Assembly (NCBI RefSeq): GCF_046036945.1
Contig: NZ_JBJQOQ010000010.1
Coordinates: 62,001-126,000, forward strand
From: Brevibacillus_C sp046036945
GTDB taxonomy: Bacteria > Bacillota > Bacilli > Brevibacillales > Brevibacillaceae
Direction: 5' to 3'
Length of the DNA stretch: 64,000 nt
The translations under genes were made by a program, and so were the position numbers. Under the pieces are notes generated by a model that saw only the letters and a list, made by a program, of their open reading frames with translations, was not told where the DNA came from and ran no database searches. Below, piece by piece: positions 1 through 8,833 of the stretch (positions are counted from its first letter, which is position 1; each line of letters starts with the position of its first letter).

Positions 1-62
1 ATGTTGGAAAGACCAGATGTTTGCAGCTTTTCAAACAACCTGCGTGAAAAATTTTTGCCCAT
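1..62 (-). CDS. N-terminus of small sporulation protein, possibly SpoVIF-like (partial)
   Basis: Only the first 20 codons are inside the window; the rest lies beyond base 1. The reading begins MGKNFSRRLFEKLQ, with a strong GGAGGAG ribosome binding site six bases before the ATG. The basic, amphipathic start resembles the small stage VI sporulation protein F family (YjcC/SpoVIF), from memory. A sigma-K-like promoter lies just upstream, which fits a late mother-cell gene. In B. subtilis spoIVA follows gpsA, but SpoIVA is a large GTPase with a different N-terminus. The gene start is well supported and the family name is an inference. Confidence 0.5.
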   Translation of the reverse strand, partial: MGKNFSRRLFEKLQTSGLSN

Positions 63-96
63 GTAAGCTCCTCCTTCACCCCTATAGGTTTCTCCC

Positions 97-125
97 TATA
101 GTATGTAGGCGACCGGAGAATGGTG
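97..125 (-). promoter_or_regulatory. sigma-K-type promoter candidate
   Basis: Reading the minus strand, CACC (122-125) is followed after 16 bases by CATACTATA (97-105). This matches the sigma-K pattern mACm-N16-CATAnnnTA. It lies between the gpsA stop codon and the ATG at 62, so it would drive the partial gene at the window edge in the mother cell. The match was made by eye. Confidence 0.5.
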
Positions 126-128
126 AGA

Positions 129-1157
129 TTACATTGGGTAATTCATGATGTCTTCCAATTCAAACGTGCGACCGCGCCCCATCAGCTCGTCTACCCCTTG
201 TCTGGCCTCCATTCCCTCAAACAGAACGCTGTGCAGCACATGGGTGATCGGCATCGTTACCTGTTCCTCTCTGGAGAGCGAATACGCTGCCTTCGTGGTG
301 CGAATCCCCTCGACGACCATCCCCATTTGCTCCAAGACCTTCTGCAGCGGCTCTCCCTGTCCCAGCAGATAGCCAGCGCGCCAGTTGCGGCTGTGCTTGC
401 TGGTGCAGGTAACGACAAGATCCCCCACCCCTGCCAGGCCGGCGAAGGTGAGCGGGTTCGCTCCCAGCTTGATCCCCAGCCGGGCAATCTCGGCCAAGCC
501 GCGAGTCAGCAGCGCGGCTTTCGCGTTATCCCCAAACCCCAGTCCATCCGAGAGGCCCGCTCCCAGCGCGATGATGTTTTTCAGTGCTCCTGCAACTTCC
601 GCTCCGACCAGATCGGGATTGGTGTAAACGCGAAAATACCCGTTCATCAACACATCCTGAGCCTGCATGCCGCGCTCTGCCGACTCGGAAGCCACCACGA
701 CTGTGGTCGGCGAACGCCGGACTACCTCTTCAGCATGGCTCGGTCCTGTCAGCACGACCAGATTGTCGCCGATTTCGCCCGGCACCTCTTCCCGGATCAC
801 TTCGGACATGCGCTTTCGCGACTCGATCTCCAAGCCCTTTGCAGCGTGGATCAGCAGCGTGTCTGCAGTCAGCTGCGGTGCCATCTGGCGTACCACGCTG
901 CGCATGGCGTGCGAAGGCACGACCAGCAGAACCACCTGCTTGCCGGCTACAGCAGCCTCAAGATCCGTCTCGGCACAGATCGTATCCGGCAAGACGACAT
1001 CAGGAAGGTATTTTTTGTTGGTTCGGCTGTCAGAGATCTCCTTGGCAATCCGCTCGTCACGCACCCAAAGCGTTACGCTGTGGCCGTTTTCTGCACAGAC
1101 AGATGCCAGAGCGGTTCCCCAGCTGCCCGCTCCAATCACTGCTATTTCTTTGGACAA
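129..1157 (-). CDS. gpsA: glycerol-3-phosphate dehydrogenase [NAD(P)+]
   Basis: This enzyme reduces dihydroxyacetone phosphate to sn-glycerol 3-phosphate, the backbone for phospholipid synthesis, in the cytoplasm. The 342 residues have the usual family length. The N-terminal Rossmann fold shows GAGSWG (9-14), AKGLE contains the conserved Lys107, and Lys193 in KNIIALGAG is the catalytic lysine, followed by the conserved GDNAKAAL segment. The start is TTG, supported by GGAGG eight bases upstream. It sits 28 bases after plsY, whose product uses glycerol 3-phosphate as acceptor, and probably shares its transcript with plsY and der. Confidence 0.97.
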   Translation of the reverse strand: MSKEIAVIGAGSWGTALASVCAENGHSVTLWVRDERIAKEISDSRTNKKYLPDVVLPDTICAETDLEAAVAGKQVVLLVVPSHAMRSVVRQMAPQLTADTLLIHAAKGLEIESRKRMSEVIREEVPGEIGDNLVVLTGPSHAEEVVRRSPTTVVVASESAERGMQAQDVLMNGYFRVYTNPDLVGAEVAGALKNIIALGAGLSDGLGFGDNAKAALLTRGLAEIARLGIKLGANPLTFAGLAGVGDLVVTCTSKHSRNWRAGYLLGQGEPLQKVLEQMGMVVEGIRTTKAAYSLSREEQVTMPITHVLHSVLFEGMEARQGVDELMGRGRTFELEDIMNYPM

Positions 1158-1185
1158 ATCACTCGCCTCCGCATTCGTTTGGTAT

Positions 1186-1782
1186 TCAATGCGACTTGTC
1201 GCCCAGTTTTCGCTCTGTTCCCTGGATCAAGCGGACAATATTGCGGTAATGCCGTACATAGGCTAGTACGGTAATGATCAAACTGATCCAGACAAAAGAT
1301 CTGTCCGCTCCGAAGAAAAGCAGGCAAAGCGGCAACAGGGTTGCCAAAACAAGCGAACCGAGCGATACATACCGCGTCAAAATAATCACGAGCACAGCGA
1401 CCAGACCCGTTACCAAAAAAGAGGTGGGTGACAGCCCGAGCGCTACGCCTACTGTGGTAGCAATGCCCTTGCCGCCGCGAAAACCGTAATAGATCGGCCA
1501 ATTGTGTCCGATAATCGCGAATATTCCCGCGAGCGCGTAAGCAATCGGATCTCCGCCGGTAATCAAGTGGGCGATTCCCATTGCCGCCAATCCCTTCAAG
1601 GCATCGAGTATCAGCACCAGAATGCCGGGACCTCTCCCCAGTACCCGCAGCGTATTGGTGGCACCGGCGTTGCCGCTGCCGTGCTGCCGAATGTCGATCC
1701 CGGCAATGCTTTTGGCGATGATGGTGCTGAAGCTGACTGACCCGATCAGATAGCTGATAATCATGGCGAGAACAAAGCTCAT
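1186..1782 (-). CDS. plsY: glycerol-3-phosphate acyltransferase PlsY
   Basis: PlsY transfers an acyl group from acyl phosphate to position 1 of glycerol 3-phosphate, the first committed step of phospholipid synthesis, in the cytoplasmic membrane. The 198-residue protein is mostly hydrophobic, with about five membrane segments. The family motifs are present: GSGNAGATN (35-43) and a GHNWPIYYGFRGGKGIAT-like loop near residues 91-108. A GGGAGAGGG site precedes the ATG. It lies 13 bases after der and 28 bases before gpsA, so substrate supply and acylation are coupled in one operon. Confidence 0.96.
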   Translation of the reverse strand: MSFVLAMIISYLIGSVSFSTIIAKSIAGIDIRQHGSGNAGATNTLRVLGRGPGILVLILDALKGLAAMGIAHLITGGDPIAYALAGIFAIIGHNWPIYYGFRGGKGIATTVGVALGLSPTSFLVTGLVAVLVIILTRYVSLGSLVLATLLPLCLLFFGADRSFVWISLIITVLAYVRHYRNIVRLIQGTERKLGDKSH

Positions 1783-1795
1783 CGTTACCCTCTCC

Positions 1796-3109
1796 CTATG
1801 CCTTTTTACGCGTTAGAATCCGTATCGGAGTCCCTTCGAATACGAATGCCTCACGAATTTTATTCTCTAGATAGCGCTCATAGGAAAAATGCATTAATTC
1901 AGGGTCGTTGACAAACACGATAAACGTTGGCGGTTTGACAGCCGCTTGCGTCACGTAGTTGACCTTTAAACGCTTGCCCCTGTCCGTCGGAGGAGGCGCC
2001 ATAATCGTCGCATCCGTCACCAAATCGTTGATCACGGCAGTCGGAATGCGCATCGCATGCGCCTCTGCCACTTGATTTACTTTGGGAAGAATGGTACCGA
2101 CCCGCTGTTTTGTCTTGGCCGAAACGTACAGAATCGGCGCATAGGAAAGAAACTTAAACTCCTCGCGAATCAGCTCTGTAAAATGCTGCATCGTTTTATC
2201 GTCTTTTTCTACCGCATCCCATTTATTGACGACAATGATCACGGCCCTTCCCGCTTCATGGGCGTATCCGGCAATCTTCTTGTCGTGCTCGATGATTCCC
2301 TCTTCGCCGTTGATCACGACCAGCACCACATCAGAGTCTTCAATCGCCTTCAGAGCCCGCATGACGCTGTACTTCTCCGTGCTTTCGTACACTTTGCCGC
2401 GCTTTCGCATCCCCGCCGTATCGACAAGCACGTACCGCTGACCGTCTTGTTCGAACGGAGTGTCTATCGCATCCCGGGTCGTTCCCGCGACCTCGCTGAC
2501 AATCACGCGTTCTTCTCCGAGGATCGCATTCGTCAATGACGATTTCCCCACGTTAGGGCGTCCGATAATCGAGACGCGGATCACGTCTTCCGCTTCAACT
2601 TCCTCCGGAACCTGCGGAAAATGCTTGAAGATTTCCTCCAGCAGATCGCCGAGGCCGAGCCCGTGGCTCCCGGAGACAGGGAATGGATCACCCACGCCCA
2701 ACTGGTAAAAATCGTAAATCTCGTTTCGCATGTCCGGGTTGTCCACTTTATTGACTGCCAAGACAATCGGTTTTTTTGTCTTGTTGAGCATGCGCGCTAC
2801 TTCCATGTCCGCATCGGTAACGCCGGTACGGCTGTCTGCGACAAACAGAATCACATCGGCTTCATCGATGGCCAGTTCGGCCTGATGGCGCATCTGGGTA
2901 AGGATCACGTCTGTATCGCCTACTTCGATCCCTCCCGTATCAATGACGTGAAACTGTTGGTTCAGCCATTCACCCTTCCCGTATAATCGATCGCGGGTTA
3001 CACCCGGCGTGTCTTCTACAATGGCAATTCTCTCACCGACAAGCCGGTTAAAGATCGTGGACTTACCGACATTCGGTCTTCCTACGATCGCGACAACAGG
3101 CAATCCCAT
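1796..3109 (-). CDS. der: ribosome-associated GTPase Der (EngA)
   Basis: Der is an essential GTPase of 50S subunit assembly with two tandem G domains and a C-terminal KH-like domain. Both P loops are present: GRPNVGKST at residues 10-18 and GRPNVGKSS near 183. Each is followed by a DTGG or DTAG switch and an NKxD motif (NKVD, NKWD). The ATG at 3109 (MGLPVVAIVG) matches the usual family start and gives 437 residues, against 436 in B. subtilis. An in-frame GTG at 3121 adds four residues and cannot be excluded. It heads the plsY-gpsA group. Confidence 0.96.
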   Translation of the reverse strand: MGLPVVAIVGRPNVGKSTIFNRLVGERIAIVEDTPGVTRDRLYGKGEWLNQQFHVIDTGGIEVGDTDVILTQMRHQAELAIDEADVILFVADSRTGVTDADMEVARMLNKTKKPIVLAVNKVDNPDMRNEIYDFYQLGVGDPFPVSGSHGLGLGDLLEEIFKHFPQVPEEVEAEDVIRVSIIGRPNVGKSSLTNAILGEERVIVSEVAGTTRDAIDTPFEQDGQRYVLVDTAGMRKRGKVYESTEKYSVMRALKAIEDSDVVLVVINGEEGIIEHDKKIAGYAHEAGRAVIIVVNKWDAVEKDDKTMQHFTELIREEFKFLSYAPILYVSAKTKQRVGTILPKVNQVAEAHAMRIPTAVINDLVTDATIMAPPPTDRGKRLKVNYVTQAAVKPPTFIVFVNDPELMHFSYERYLENKIREAFVFEGTPIRILTRKKA

Positions 3110-3160
3110 GTTACTGCTCACTCATTTCTCTAGAAATTCACCTGCTAATCATAACACATT

Positions 3161-3343
3161 CTAATGATGTCGAACAATGATCAGGATATCTGGAGTGACT
3201 TGATGGACCATGCCGTCCAATATTTTTTCCAACGTGATGGCGACACGCTGCATTTTTTCGTGGTTCGGCATGATAAATATAGGGGCGCCTCCGGCAATTT
3301 GCTCCTTTTGCGTTGTGATCACAGCCATGATCTTCGAATCCAT
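3161..3343 (-). CDS. small capping-complex subunit for YIEGIA protein
   Basis: This 60-residue protein has no membrane segment or signal peptide. It begins MDSKIMAVITTQKEQ and carries a short Gly-rich segment (GGAPIF) and a basic-hydrophobic tail. GAGGAGGAG precedes the ATG at ideal spacing. It begins 26 bases after the YIEGIA-type gene, and this pairing matches a small protein family described as the capping subunit for YIEGIA in spore formers, from memory. A role in the spore envelope is inferred from that association. No catalytic motif is visible. Confidence 0.75.
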   Translation of the reverse strand: MDSKIMAVITTQKEQIAGGAPIFIMPNHEKMQRVAITLEKILDGMVHQVTPDILIIVRHH

Positions 3344-3369
3344 TCCGCTCCTCCTCGTCTGTATAATAA

Positions 3370-4287
3370 TTATTGGTCGTTAGAGGGAGCCGTTTGATTG
3401 ATTGGGGCTTCTTTGGGGATGCGGCTTGCGTACTCCAGCAGCGGTACATGAACGATGACTTGTTCCGCTTTTGAAACATCGGGCGTCATCGGCAGTAAAA
3501 ACAATCCGATCCGTCCGGTCCGAAGATCGCGCTTTGCCATCGGTACCAGCGAGGGCTCCCCGTCGTCCCGGTAGACGCCCAACATCGTTGCCGTGTCGTG
3601 CAAAATCGCTTGACGCTGGCCCAGGTTGGCGATCGTCACTTTGGCGTTTTGATTCTTCGGGACCAGGATAAACCCCATGCCATGCTGCCTGATCTGCTCC
3701 TGAGCCTCCTCAGAACCAATGTTCATGATGTAAATATCTCCGACACTGAGGTTGTTATCGTCCACATGCACCTCGGCCGGAACGATATCGACGATATGCC
3801 CCAACGTCTTTCCAGATTTGAATTTCAATCCAATTCCCATCGTGACAATGCCAGCGATAAGCCCGCCCCACCAGGCAAAGAGCACGGCCGCAAACGTAGT
3901 CACAAACGCGACAAAGATAACCAAATAATTGCGTCCCTCAAACGCCATCGCAATCCCTTCAATGTAAGAGCCGCCGCGCGGAACCAGCTCGTGCTGGTCT
4001 ACTTCCGTCAAGGTATCTCGCTCCATCTTTCGCACGTCGCGAAACTGCTGTGCCGCCACAGTCAAGAAGGTAATCGCTGTGTAGTTTTCCTTGAGCAAGG
4101 CGGGGACGGCCACAGCCCCCAGGGAAGAGGCGATGATTCCGAGGGAAAGGTGGATGATCTTGCCATGCGGCGACGTCGGGTACTGCCGGTAATCGGTTCG
4201 CAGCAGCAGCACGCGGGTTAAGACGCCGAATCCAAAACCGATGAACAAAGGAATAAAGTATTCGTTAGCAAGCAGTTGTTTTAACAA
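3370..4287 (-). CDS. YIEGIA family membrane protein (YphB/SeaA-like, sporulation)
   Basis: The protein has 305 residues with about five hydrophobic segments in the N-terminal half (about 10-30, 48-64, 121-140, 141-155) and a soluble C-terminal half. The diagnostic YIEGIA hexapeptide is at residues 108-113. The start is TTG with AGGTGA six bases upstream. Its place between yphA and der matches yphB (seaA) of B. subtilis, which has been linked to spore envelope assembly, so that role is inferred. The small subunit gene follows directly. The biochemical function is unknown. Confidence 0.8.
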   Translation of the reverse strand: MLKQLLANEYFIPLFIGFGFGVLTRVLLLRTDYRQYPTSPHGKIIHLSLGIIASSLGAVAVPALLKENYTAITFLTVAAQQFRDVRKMERDTLTEVDQHELVPRGGSYIEGIAMAFEGRNYLVIFVAFVTTFAAVLFAWWGGLIAGIVTMGIGLKFKSGKTLGHIVDIVPAEVHVDDNNLSVGDIYIMNIGSEEAQEQIRQHGMGFILVPKNQNAKVTIANLGQRQAILHDTATMLGVYRDDGEPSLVPMAKRDLRTGRIGLFLLPMTPDVSKAEQVIVHVPLLEYASRIPKEAPINQTAPSNDQ

Positions 4288-4293
4288 AAGAAA

Positions 4294-4950
4294 TCACCTG
4301 TGAGAGTGTGTTTTTGTTCGTAATTTGAACGTCCGGACAAAGCGGCGGTACGACCAGACAACGCTTTTTTGCAAAGTAAAGTACAGCGACATCAGGGCCG
4401 TCCAGAGACAGATGGTACACCAGAGGAAATCCTGTGTTTTCGCACCGCCAATCTGGCTCTCTGCTCCTTTATCGAGAAAATGGAGCGTGTAGAAAGCATC
4501 CGCCAGAGGAAAAGCGACCAAGATGATAAACCAGTGAACCTGCCAGTTGCGCGTCAAAAAGACAAGCACGGTAATCAGCAGCGCGGGCAGCAGCAGCTTT
4601 TCGTCCCACACCAGCAGCACCGGATCGCGGAAGGCAAACAGCCGGGCAAAGTACAGGGCGCAGGCAAACAGGAAGGCTGCCAGAATAAGGACCGTTTTGC
4701 CCTGTTTTGGCAAGTGCAGCCAGGACCAGCATGCCAAGAACAGCGGAATGACAGCCCCGCTTACGTTCACATCAACGGGAAAGAAGTACAGCCGCCAACT
4801 GGTAAAAGCGCAAATGAGCGTGACAGTCAAAATGACCAGCGCCGACCTGCGGTTTAGGTGAAGCCTATGCAGCTGTTTGTCCAAACTCCCCATCCAGACG
4901 ACACAGATCAGCGACCACTGTAAGACAATGGATAACACACCATCATTCAT
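4294..4950 (-). CDS. yphA: YphA family membrane protein, function unknown
   Basis: This 218-residue polytopic membrane protein has six or seven hydrophobic segments and a basic C-terminal tail rich in Arg and Lys. The ATG at 4950 is preferred over one seven codons upstream because AAGGAG lies six bases before it. The name rests on its position: B. subtilis has fni-yphA-yphB-der in the same order. It ends six bases before the YIEGIA gene, so the two are probably co-transcribed and may both serve sporulation. No enzymatic motif was seen. Confidence 0.7.
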   Translation of the reverse strand: MNDGVLSIVLQWSLICVVWMGSLDKQLHRLHLNRRSALVILTVTLICAFTSWRLYFFPVDVNVSGAVIPLFLACWSWLHLPKQGKTVLILAAFLFACALYFARLFAFRDPVLLVWDEKLLLPALLITVLVFLTRNWQVHWFIILVAFPLADAFYTLHFLDKGAESQIGGAKTQDFLWCTICLWTALMSLYFTLQKSVVWSYRRFVRTFKLRTKTHSHR

Positions 4951-5031
4951 GGCTTGCTCCTTTTCTCGCATTCACATCTCTTCACAAGTATGCCCTGATG
5001 GGTGGCTTTCATAACGACGTTCCCTTCCGGC

Positions 5032-6105
5032 TCACTCCTCTGTACGCTCGTCCAGGTCTCTGGCCGCGTACCGCTGGCAGTCAATTCCCCGCTGCTGGGC
5101 CCATGATCGCGTCTCGCCGCCAATTGCCACAGGAACAGCGCGAAGTGCCGGTACATCTGAAGCGCCAAGTGCGGTCATCGCAATCCTCAGTTGATGGTGA
5201 AGCTCGTCTACTTTCGCCAGGCACTCCTCCAGCGGCAGCGTCTGCACCATCCGCAAAAAATGGCCTGCCAATCCAGTCGCCCCAGCCCCCATCGCCAAAG
5301 CTTTGGCAATATGCAGGCCGTGCCGGATGCCGCCGGAAGCGATGAACGCGACGCCGTTCGTTTCGCTGCAATCTGCTTCCAGAAGGCTTTGTACAGTAGT
5401 CAATCCCCAGTCCTCAAACATGGAAAGCGGACGCTCGCTCCGGTAATTTTCCACCTGGGCAAAGTTGGTCCCGCCCTTCCCGCCGACATCGATCAGCCTT
5501 ACACCGGCATCAGCCAACTGGCGGATCGTTTTCCGCGTCATCCCGAAACCCACTTCCTTGACGATGAGCGGTACGGACAAAGAATTTGCCAGTCGTTCGA
5601 TATTGAGCAGATAGCCGGTAAAATCTCGATCGCCCTCAGGCATAAGCAGTTCTTGCATGACGTTCAGGTGAATTTGCAGTCCGTCGGCGGCGATCATTTC
5701 AACCGCACGCTCAGCCTGTTCAACGGTTGCTTCAGCCCCGAGATTGGCGAAGATCAGGCCTGTGGGATTCACTTCTCGGGTTATCTGAAAGGTCCAGGCC
5801 AAATCCGGTTCGCGAACCGCCGCCATCTGCGAACCAACCGCCATCGCCAGCTTCTTTTCGCGTGCGATCTCTGCCAATTTGCGATTGATTTCTGCTGTTT
5901 CCTTCGATCCGCCTGTCATCGCATTGACGATAATGGGTGACGACAGCTCCCAGTCGCCCAGTCGTACACCAAGCGAATTGTTACCATAAGATATATTAGG
6001 TAAACTGTTTGGCGCAAACTTCAGGTCGTCAAACCCGGTTGCTCCCGTTTGACCTGCAGCTAATGCGTATTGAATGTGCTCCCATTTTCGTTTTGAGCGG
6101 TTCAT
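5032..6105 (-). CDS. fni: type 2 isopentenyl-diphosphate delta-isomerase
   Basis: This FMN- and NADPH-dependent enzyme interconverts isopentenyl and dimethylallyl diphosphate for isoprenoid synthesis. The TIM-barrel sequence shows the expected signatures: MTGGSKET near the N-terminus, a VGSQ loop, HLNVMQELLMPEGDRDF, VKEVGFGM, the DVGGKGGTNF FMN-phosphate loop, and ASGGIRHG near the C-terminus. The ATG at 6105 (MNRSKRKWEH) is chosen because GGAGG lies eight bases upstream, giving 357 residues. A terminator separates it from rpsA upstream, and it appears to lead the yphA group. Confidence 0.95.
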   Translation of the reverse strand: MNRSKRKWEHIQYALAAGQTGATGFDDLKFAPNSLPNISYGNNSLGVRLGDWELSSPIIVNAMTGGSKETAEINRKLAEIAREKKLAMAVGSQMAAVREPDLAWTFQITREVNPTGLIFANLGAEATVEQAERAVEMIAADGLQIHLNVMQELLMPEGDRDFTGYLLNIERLANSLSVPLIVKEVGFGMTRKTIRQLADAGVRLIDVGGKGGTNFAQVENYRSERPLSMFEDWGLTTVQSLLEADCSETNGVAFIASGGIRHGLHIAKALAMGAGATGLAGHFLRMVQTLPLEECLAKVDELHHQLRIAMTALGASDVPALRAVPVAIGGETRSWAQQRGIDCQRYAARDLDERTEE

Positions 6106-6151
6106 CCCGATTTCCTCCTTACCCCAAGTCTGCCCCGAAATCAACACAAAC

Positions 6152-6178
6152 AAAAAGGGATGCGCTCATGCGCATCCC
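6152..6178 (-). terminator. terminator after rpsA
   Basis: A perfect nine-base-pair stem (GGGATGCGC / GCGCATCCC) with a four-base loop is followed by five U on the minus strand. It ends the rpsA transcript just before fni. Confidence 0.9.
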
Positions 6179-6191
6179 CTATTGACGCCGC

Positions 6192-7370
6192 TTATTTCAA
6201 CTTGTCTTTCAGGTCTCCGAACAAGTCGCCTAAAGTTACATTCAACCCTTGATTGTTCTCTTGCTGGAAAGCCTGATGCTCGCGTCTGCTGGCGCGTTCT
6301 GCCTTTTCCACCTTCTCCTCTTCGAGGGCGCGGATGCTCAAGCTGACGCGTTGTTCGGTTGGGTTTACATCGAGGACTTTTACCTGAACCTCTTGCCCTT
6401 CCTTCAGCACTTCACCAGGAGTCGCTACGTGACGGTTGGCGATTTGTGAAATATGCACCAAGCCTTCGATGCCAGGAGCGATTTCGACGAATGCGCCAAA
6501 GCTGACCAGACGCTTCACAACCCCTGTCACGACGTCGCCGGACTTGAACTGTTCAGCAGCCTTTTCCCAAGGTCCTGGAAGGGTTTCTTTGATGCTCAAG
6601 CTGATTCGCTCGTTCGCTTTGTCTACTTTCAGTACTTTTACCTGCACCTTGTCGCCTTCTTTGACCACGTCAGACGGTTTGTCGACGCGATTCCAAGCCA
6701 GTTCGGAGACGTGCACCAGGCCGTCGATGCCGCCGATGTCTACAAACACTCCGAAGTCAGTCAAGCGCTGCACTGTGCCGTCCAACACTTGGCCCGGCTG
6801 GAGGCTCTCAAGCAAACTGCCCTTCTGCTTTTTCAGCTCGTCTTCCAGAACAGCTTTATGGGAGAGGATCACCTTGTTCTTCTCACGGTCCATCTCCACG
6901 ACCTTCAGCGTTAACGTACGGCCTTTGTAATCGGAAAAGTCTTCTACGAAGTGGCGTTCGACCATGGAAGCGGGAATAAAACCGCGCAGGCCGACATCGA
7001 CAACCAATCCGCCTTTCACTACTTCTTTTACCTCTGCTTCAAGCACTTCACCGGATTCCATTTTCCGGCTTAGCTCTTCCCAAGCTTTTTCTGCGGCAAC
7101 CGCTTTTTTGGAGACGACCAGTTCTTCCTTGTCGTCGTTGATTTTGGTTACCTTCACTTCGAATTCGTCTCCGACCGAGACTGCATCCGATACTTGATCC
7201 ACATGAAGACTGGAGAGCTCGCTAATCGGAATGAGTCCGTCGTATTTGTAACCTACATCTACCAAAGCTTGTTTTTCTTCCACTTTCGTTACCTTCGCTT
7301 GGACTACGTCGCCCACAGAGAGTGTTTTTACCTCTGTCAGGCTTGCGCTGTTGTTTGTCTCATCCACCAT
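6192..7370 (-). CDS. rpsA: 30S ribosomal protein S1 homologue (four S1 domains)
   Basis: The protein is an RNA-binding S1 repeat protein of the ypfD type found in Firmicutes. Its 392 residues hold four S1 domains at roughly 20-85, 105-170, 190-260 and 277-347; the third and fourth show the typical FGVFVDIGGIDGLVHVSEL and FGAFVEIAPGIEGLVHISQI cores. Proteobacterial S1 has six domains, so this shorter form may act as a translation or RNA-stability factor. GGAGG precedes the ATG by eight bases. It follows cmk-plsC as in B. subtilis, with a 198-base spacer and a strong terminator downstream. Confidence 0.93.
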   Translation of the reverse strand: MVDETNNSASLTEVKTLSVGDVVQAKVTKVEEKQALVDVGYKYDGLIPISELSSLHVDQVSDAVSVGDEFEVKVTKINDDKEELVVSKKAVAAEKAWEELSRKMESGEVLEAEVKEVVKGGLVVDVGLRGFIPASMVERHFVEDFSDYKGRTLTLKVVEMDREKNKVILSHKAVLEDELKKQKGSLLESLQPGQVLDGTVQRLTDFGVFVDIGGIDGLVHVSELAWNRVDKPSDVVKEGDKVQVKVLKVDKANERISLSIKETLPGPWEKAAEQFKSGDVVTGVVKRLVSFGAFVEIAPGIEGLVHISQIANRHVATPGEVLKEGQEVQVKVLDVNPTEQRVSLSIRALEEEKVEKAERASRREHQAFQQENNQGLNVTLGDLFGDLKDKLK

Positions 7371-7495
7371 TGACTAAACCTCCTTGATTACCATCCGTCA
7401 CACAAGAAACACCTATATGAAGCGGGATAGTATTGCAAAATATATGAACCTCTCGCCAAGGGCGGGGGGCCAGACAATTGGAAGTGGAGATACAC

Positions 7496-7535
7496 AGATA
7501 TAGTATTCTTCCATCCCCTGCATTCGATACTATCT
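7496..7535. repeat. imperfect inverted repeat upstream of rpsA
   Basis: AGATATAGTAT (7496-7506) and ATACTATCT (7527-7535) form an inverted repeat with one extra base, spaced by about 20 bases. It lies in the 198-base spacer between plsC and rpsA, where the rpsA promoter should be. It may be an operator or part of an rpsA leader. No clear sigma-A promoter could be fixed here. Confidence 0.3.
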
Positions 7536-7568
7536 TTAGGGGATATTCGTCAAGTCAGGAAAAAAGCG

Positions 7569-8165
7569 CTATTCTTGATGCCGCTCAATTAGTTCCTTGA
7601 TGCTTTGCATGATGTACTCTGTCGTATCTCTCATGATTTCGGCCGTTGGCTTGGACTCCCTGAAGCGGGACAAATCCAGCGGCTGGCCGTAGACGATTTT
7701 GATTGGGCGAAACAGCCGGTAGGGCCCGATGATAGCCACCGGTACAACCGCTGCCTGTGACTTTAAGGCGAACATTGCCGCACCGTTCATGGCCGTTCCC
7801 AGATCGCCTGTCTTGCTGCGATGTCCCTCCGGAAAAATGCCAAACACTTTTCCTTCTTCCAACAATTTCAAAGTGGCGCGGATTGCAGCCCGGTCAGCTT
7901 GACCCCGTTTCACCGGCAATGCCCCAAACTGCTTGATGAGAAACGAGACAACCGGTACATGAAACAGTTCCTCTTTGGCCATAAAATGAAGCTGGCGTTC
8001 AATCCCGGATCCAACCAACGGGGGGTCCCAGTTGCTGATGTGATTGGAACAGAGAATTACCGGACCTTCTTTAGGAATATGTTCGGAACCAATAACTTGC
8101 CATCGGTAAAACCCGGCAAATATCTTGCGGAATAAAAAGCGAAAAAATTTATAATAGTTGTTCAC
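7569..8165 (-). CDS. plsC: 1-acyl-sn-glycerol-3-phosphate acyltransferase
   Basis: PlsC adds the second acyl chain to lysophosphatidic acid at the inner membrane face. The 198 residues contain the catalytic motif NHISNWDP (His42, Asp47), the FPEGHRS block (111-117), and a short hydrophobic N-terminus (about 5-20) for membrane association. The start is GTG with AGGTGA upstream. It begins 17 bases after cmk, the same cmk-plsC-rpsA arrangement seen in many Firmicutes. Confidence 0.92.
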   Translation of the reverse strand: MNNYYKFFRFLFRKIFAGFYRWQVIGSEHIPKEGPVILCSNHISNWDPPLVGSGIERQLHFMAKEELFHVPVVSFLIKQFGALPVKRGQADRAAIRATLKLLEEGKVFGIFPEGHRSKTGDLGTAMNGAAMFALKSQAAVVPVAIIGPYRLFRPIKIVYGQPLDLSRFRESKPTAEIMRDTTEYIMQSIKELIERHQE

Positions 8166-8182
8166 CGGCGCTGTTCACCTGC

Positions 8183-8833
8183 TCACAAGCAAATTTTGAG
8201 AATCTCATCAATAACTTCCTCAATGGACTTCCCGGTGGTATCCACCAAGTGTGCGTCCTTTGCCCTGCGCAGGGGCGCTACGCTCCGTTCTGAATCGCGC
8301 CGGTCGCGCTCCTCCAGTTCGGCCAGCAGGGTTTCATATTCGACATCGTAGCCTTTGGCATGCAGCTCGTCGACGCGGCGTTTCGCCCTCTCTTCCAGCG
8401 ATGCCGTCAAAAAGATCTTGACATCGGCATCCGGCAGCACATGCGTGCCGATATCTCGTCCATCCATCACGACGCTGCCCTGCCGGGCCAGCTCCCGCTG
8501 CAGGTGAAGCATCTGCTCGCGAACCTTGCCCAGACTGGCTACGATCGACGAGACATTGCTGACCTCAGGGGTGCGGATCTGGGCCGTGATGTCTCGCCCT
8601 TTCCACAAGACTCCCTGCCCCGCTTCCGTGCGGCGCAGTTCGATTGTTCCCTGACTGAGCAATCGGCTGACTGCTTCTTCATCGTCAGCCGGCAATCCGG
8701 AGCGGATGACGGCCCATGCGAGTGCTCGGTACATGGCTCCAGTATCAATATATATGTATCCGAGGCGGGCAGCGACAATTTGTGCCACTGTACTCTTGCC
8801 AGCGCCGGCAGGTCCATCAATTGCGATTTTCAT
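8183..8833 (-). CDS. cmk: (d)CMP kinase
   Basis: Cytidylate kinase phosphorylates CMP and dCMP with ATP in pyrimidine recycling. The P loop GPAGAGKST is at residues 7-15, and DGRDIGTHVLPDADVKIFLTAS holds the conserved Arg-Asp of the NMP-binding domain. The ATG at 8833 gives 216 residues and follows GGGTGA by eight bases; a GTG four codons upstream has a poorer site. A terminator after the upstream ypfB-type gene suggests that cmk-plsC has its own promoter in the 170-base gap. Confidence 0.95.
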   Translation of the reverse strand: MKIAIDGPAGAGKSTVAQIVAARLGYIYIDTGAMYRALAWAVIRSGLPADDEEAVSRLLSQGTIELRRTEAGQGVLWKGRDITAQIRTPEVSNVSSIVASLGKVREQMLHLQRELARQGSVVMDGRDIGTHVLPDADVKIFLTASLEERAKRRVDELHAKGYDVEYETLLAELEERDRRDSERSVAPLRRAKDAHLVDTTGKSIEEVIDEILKICL

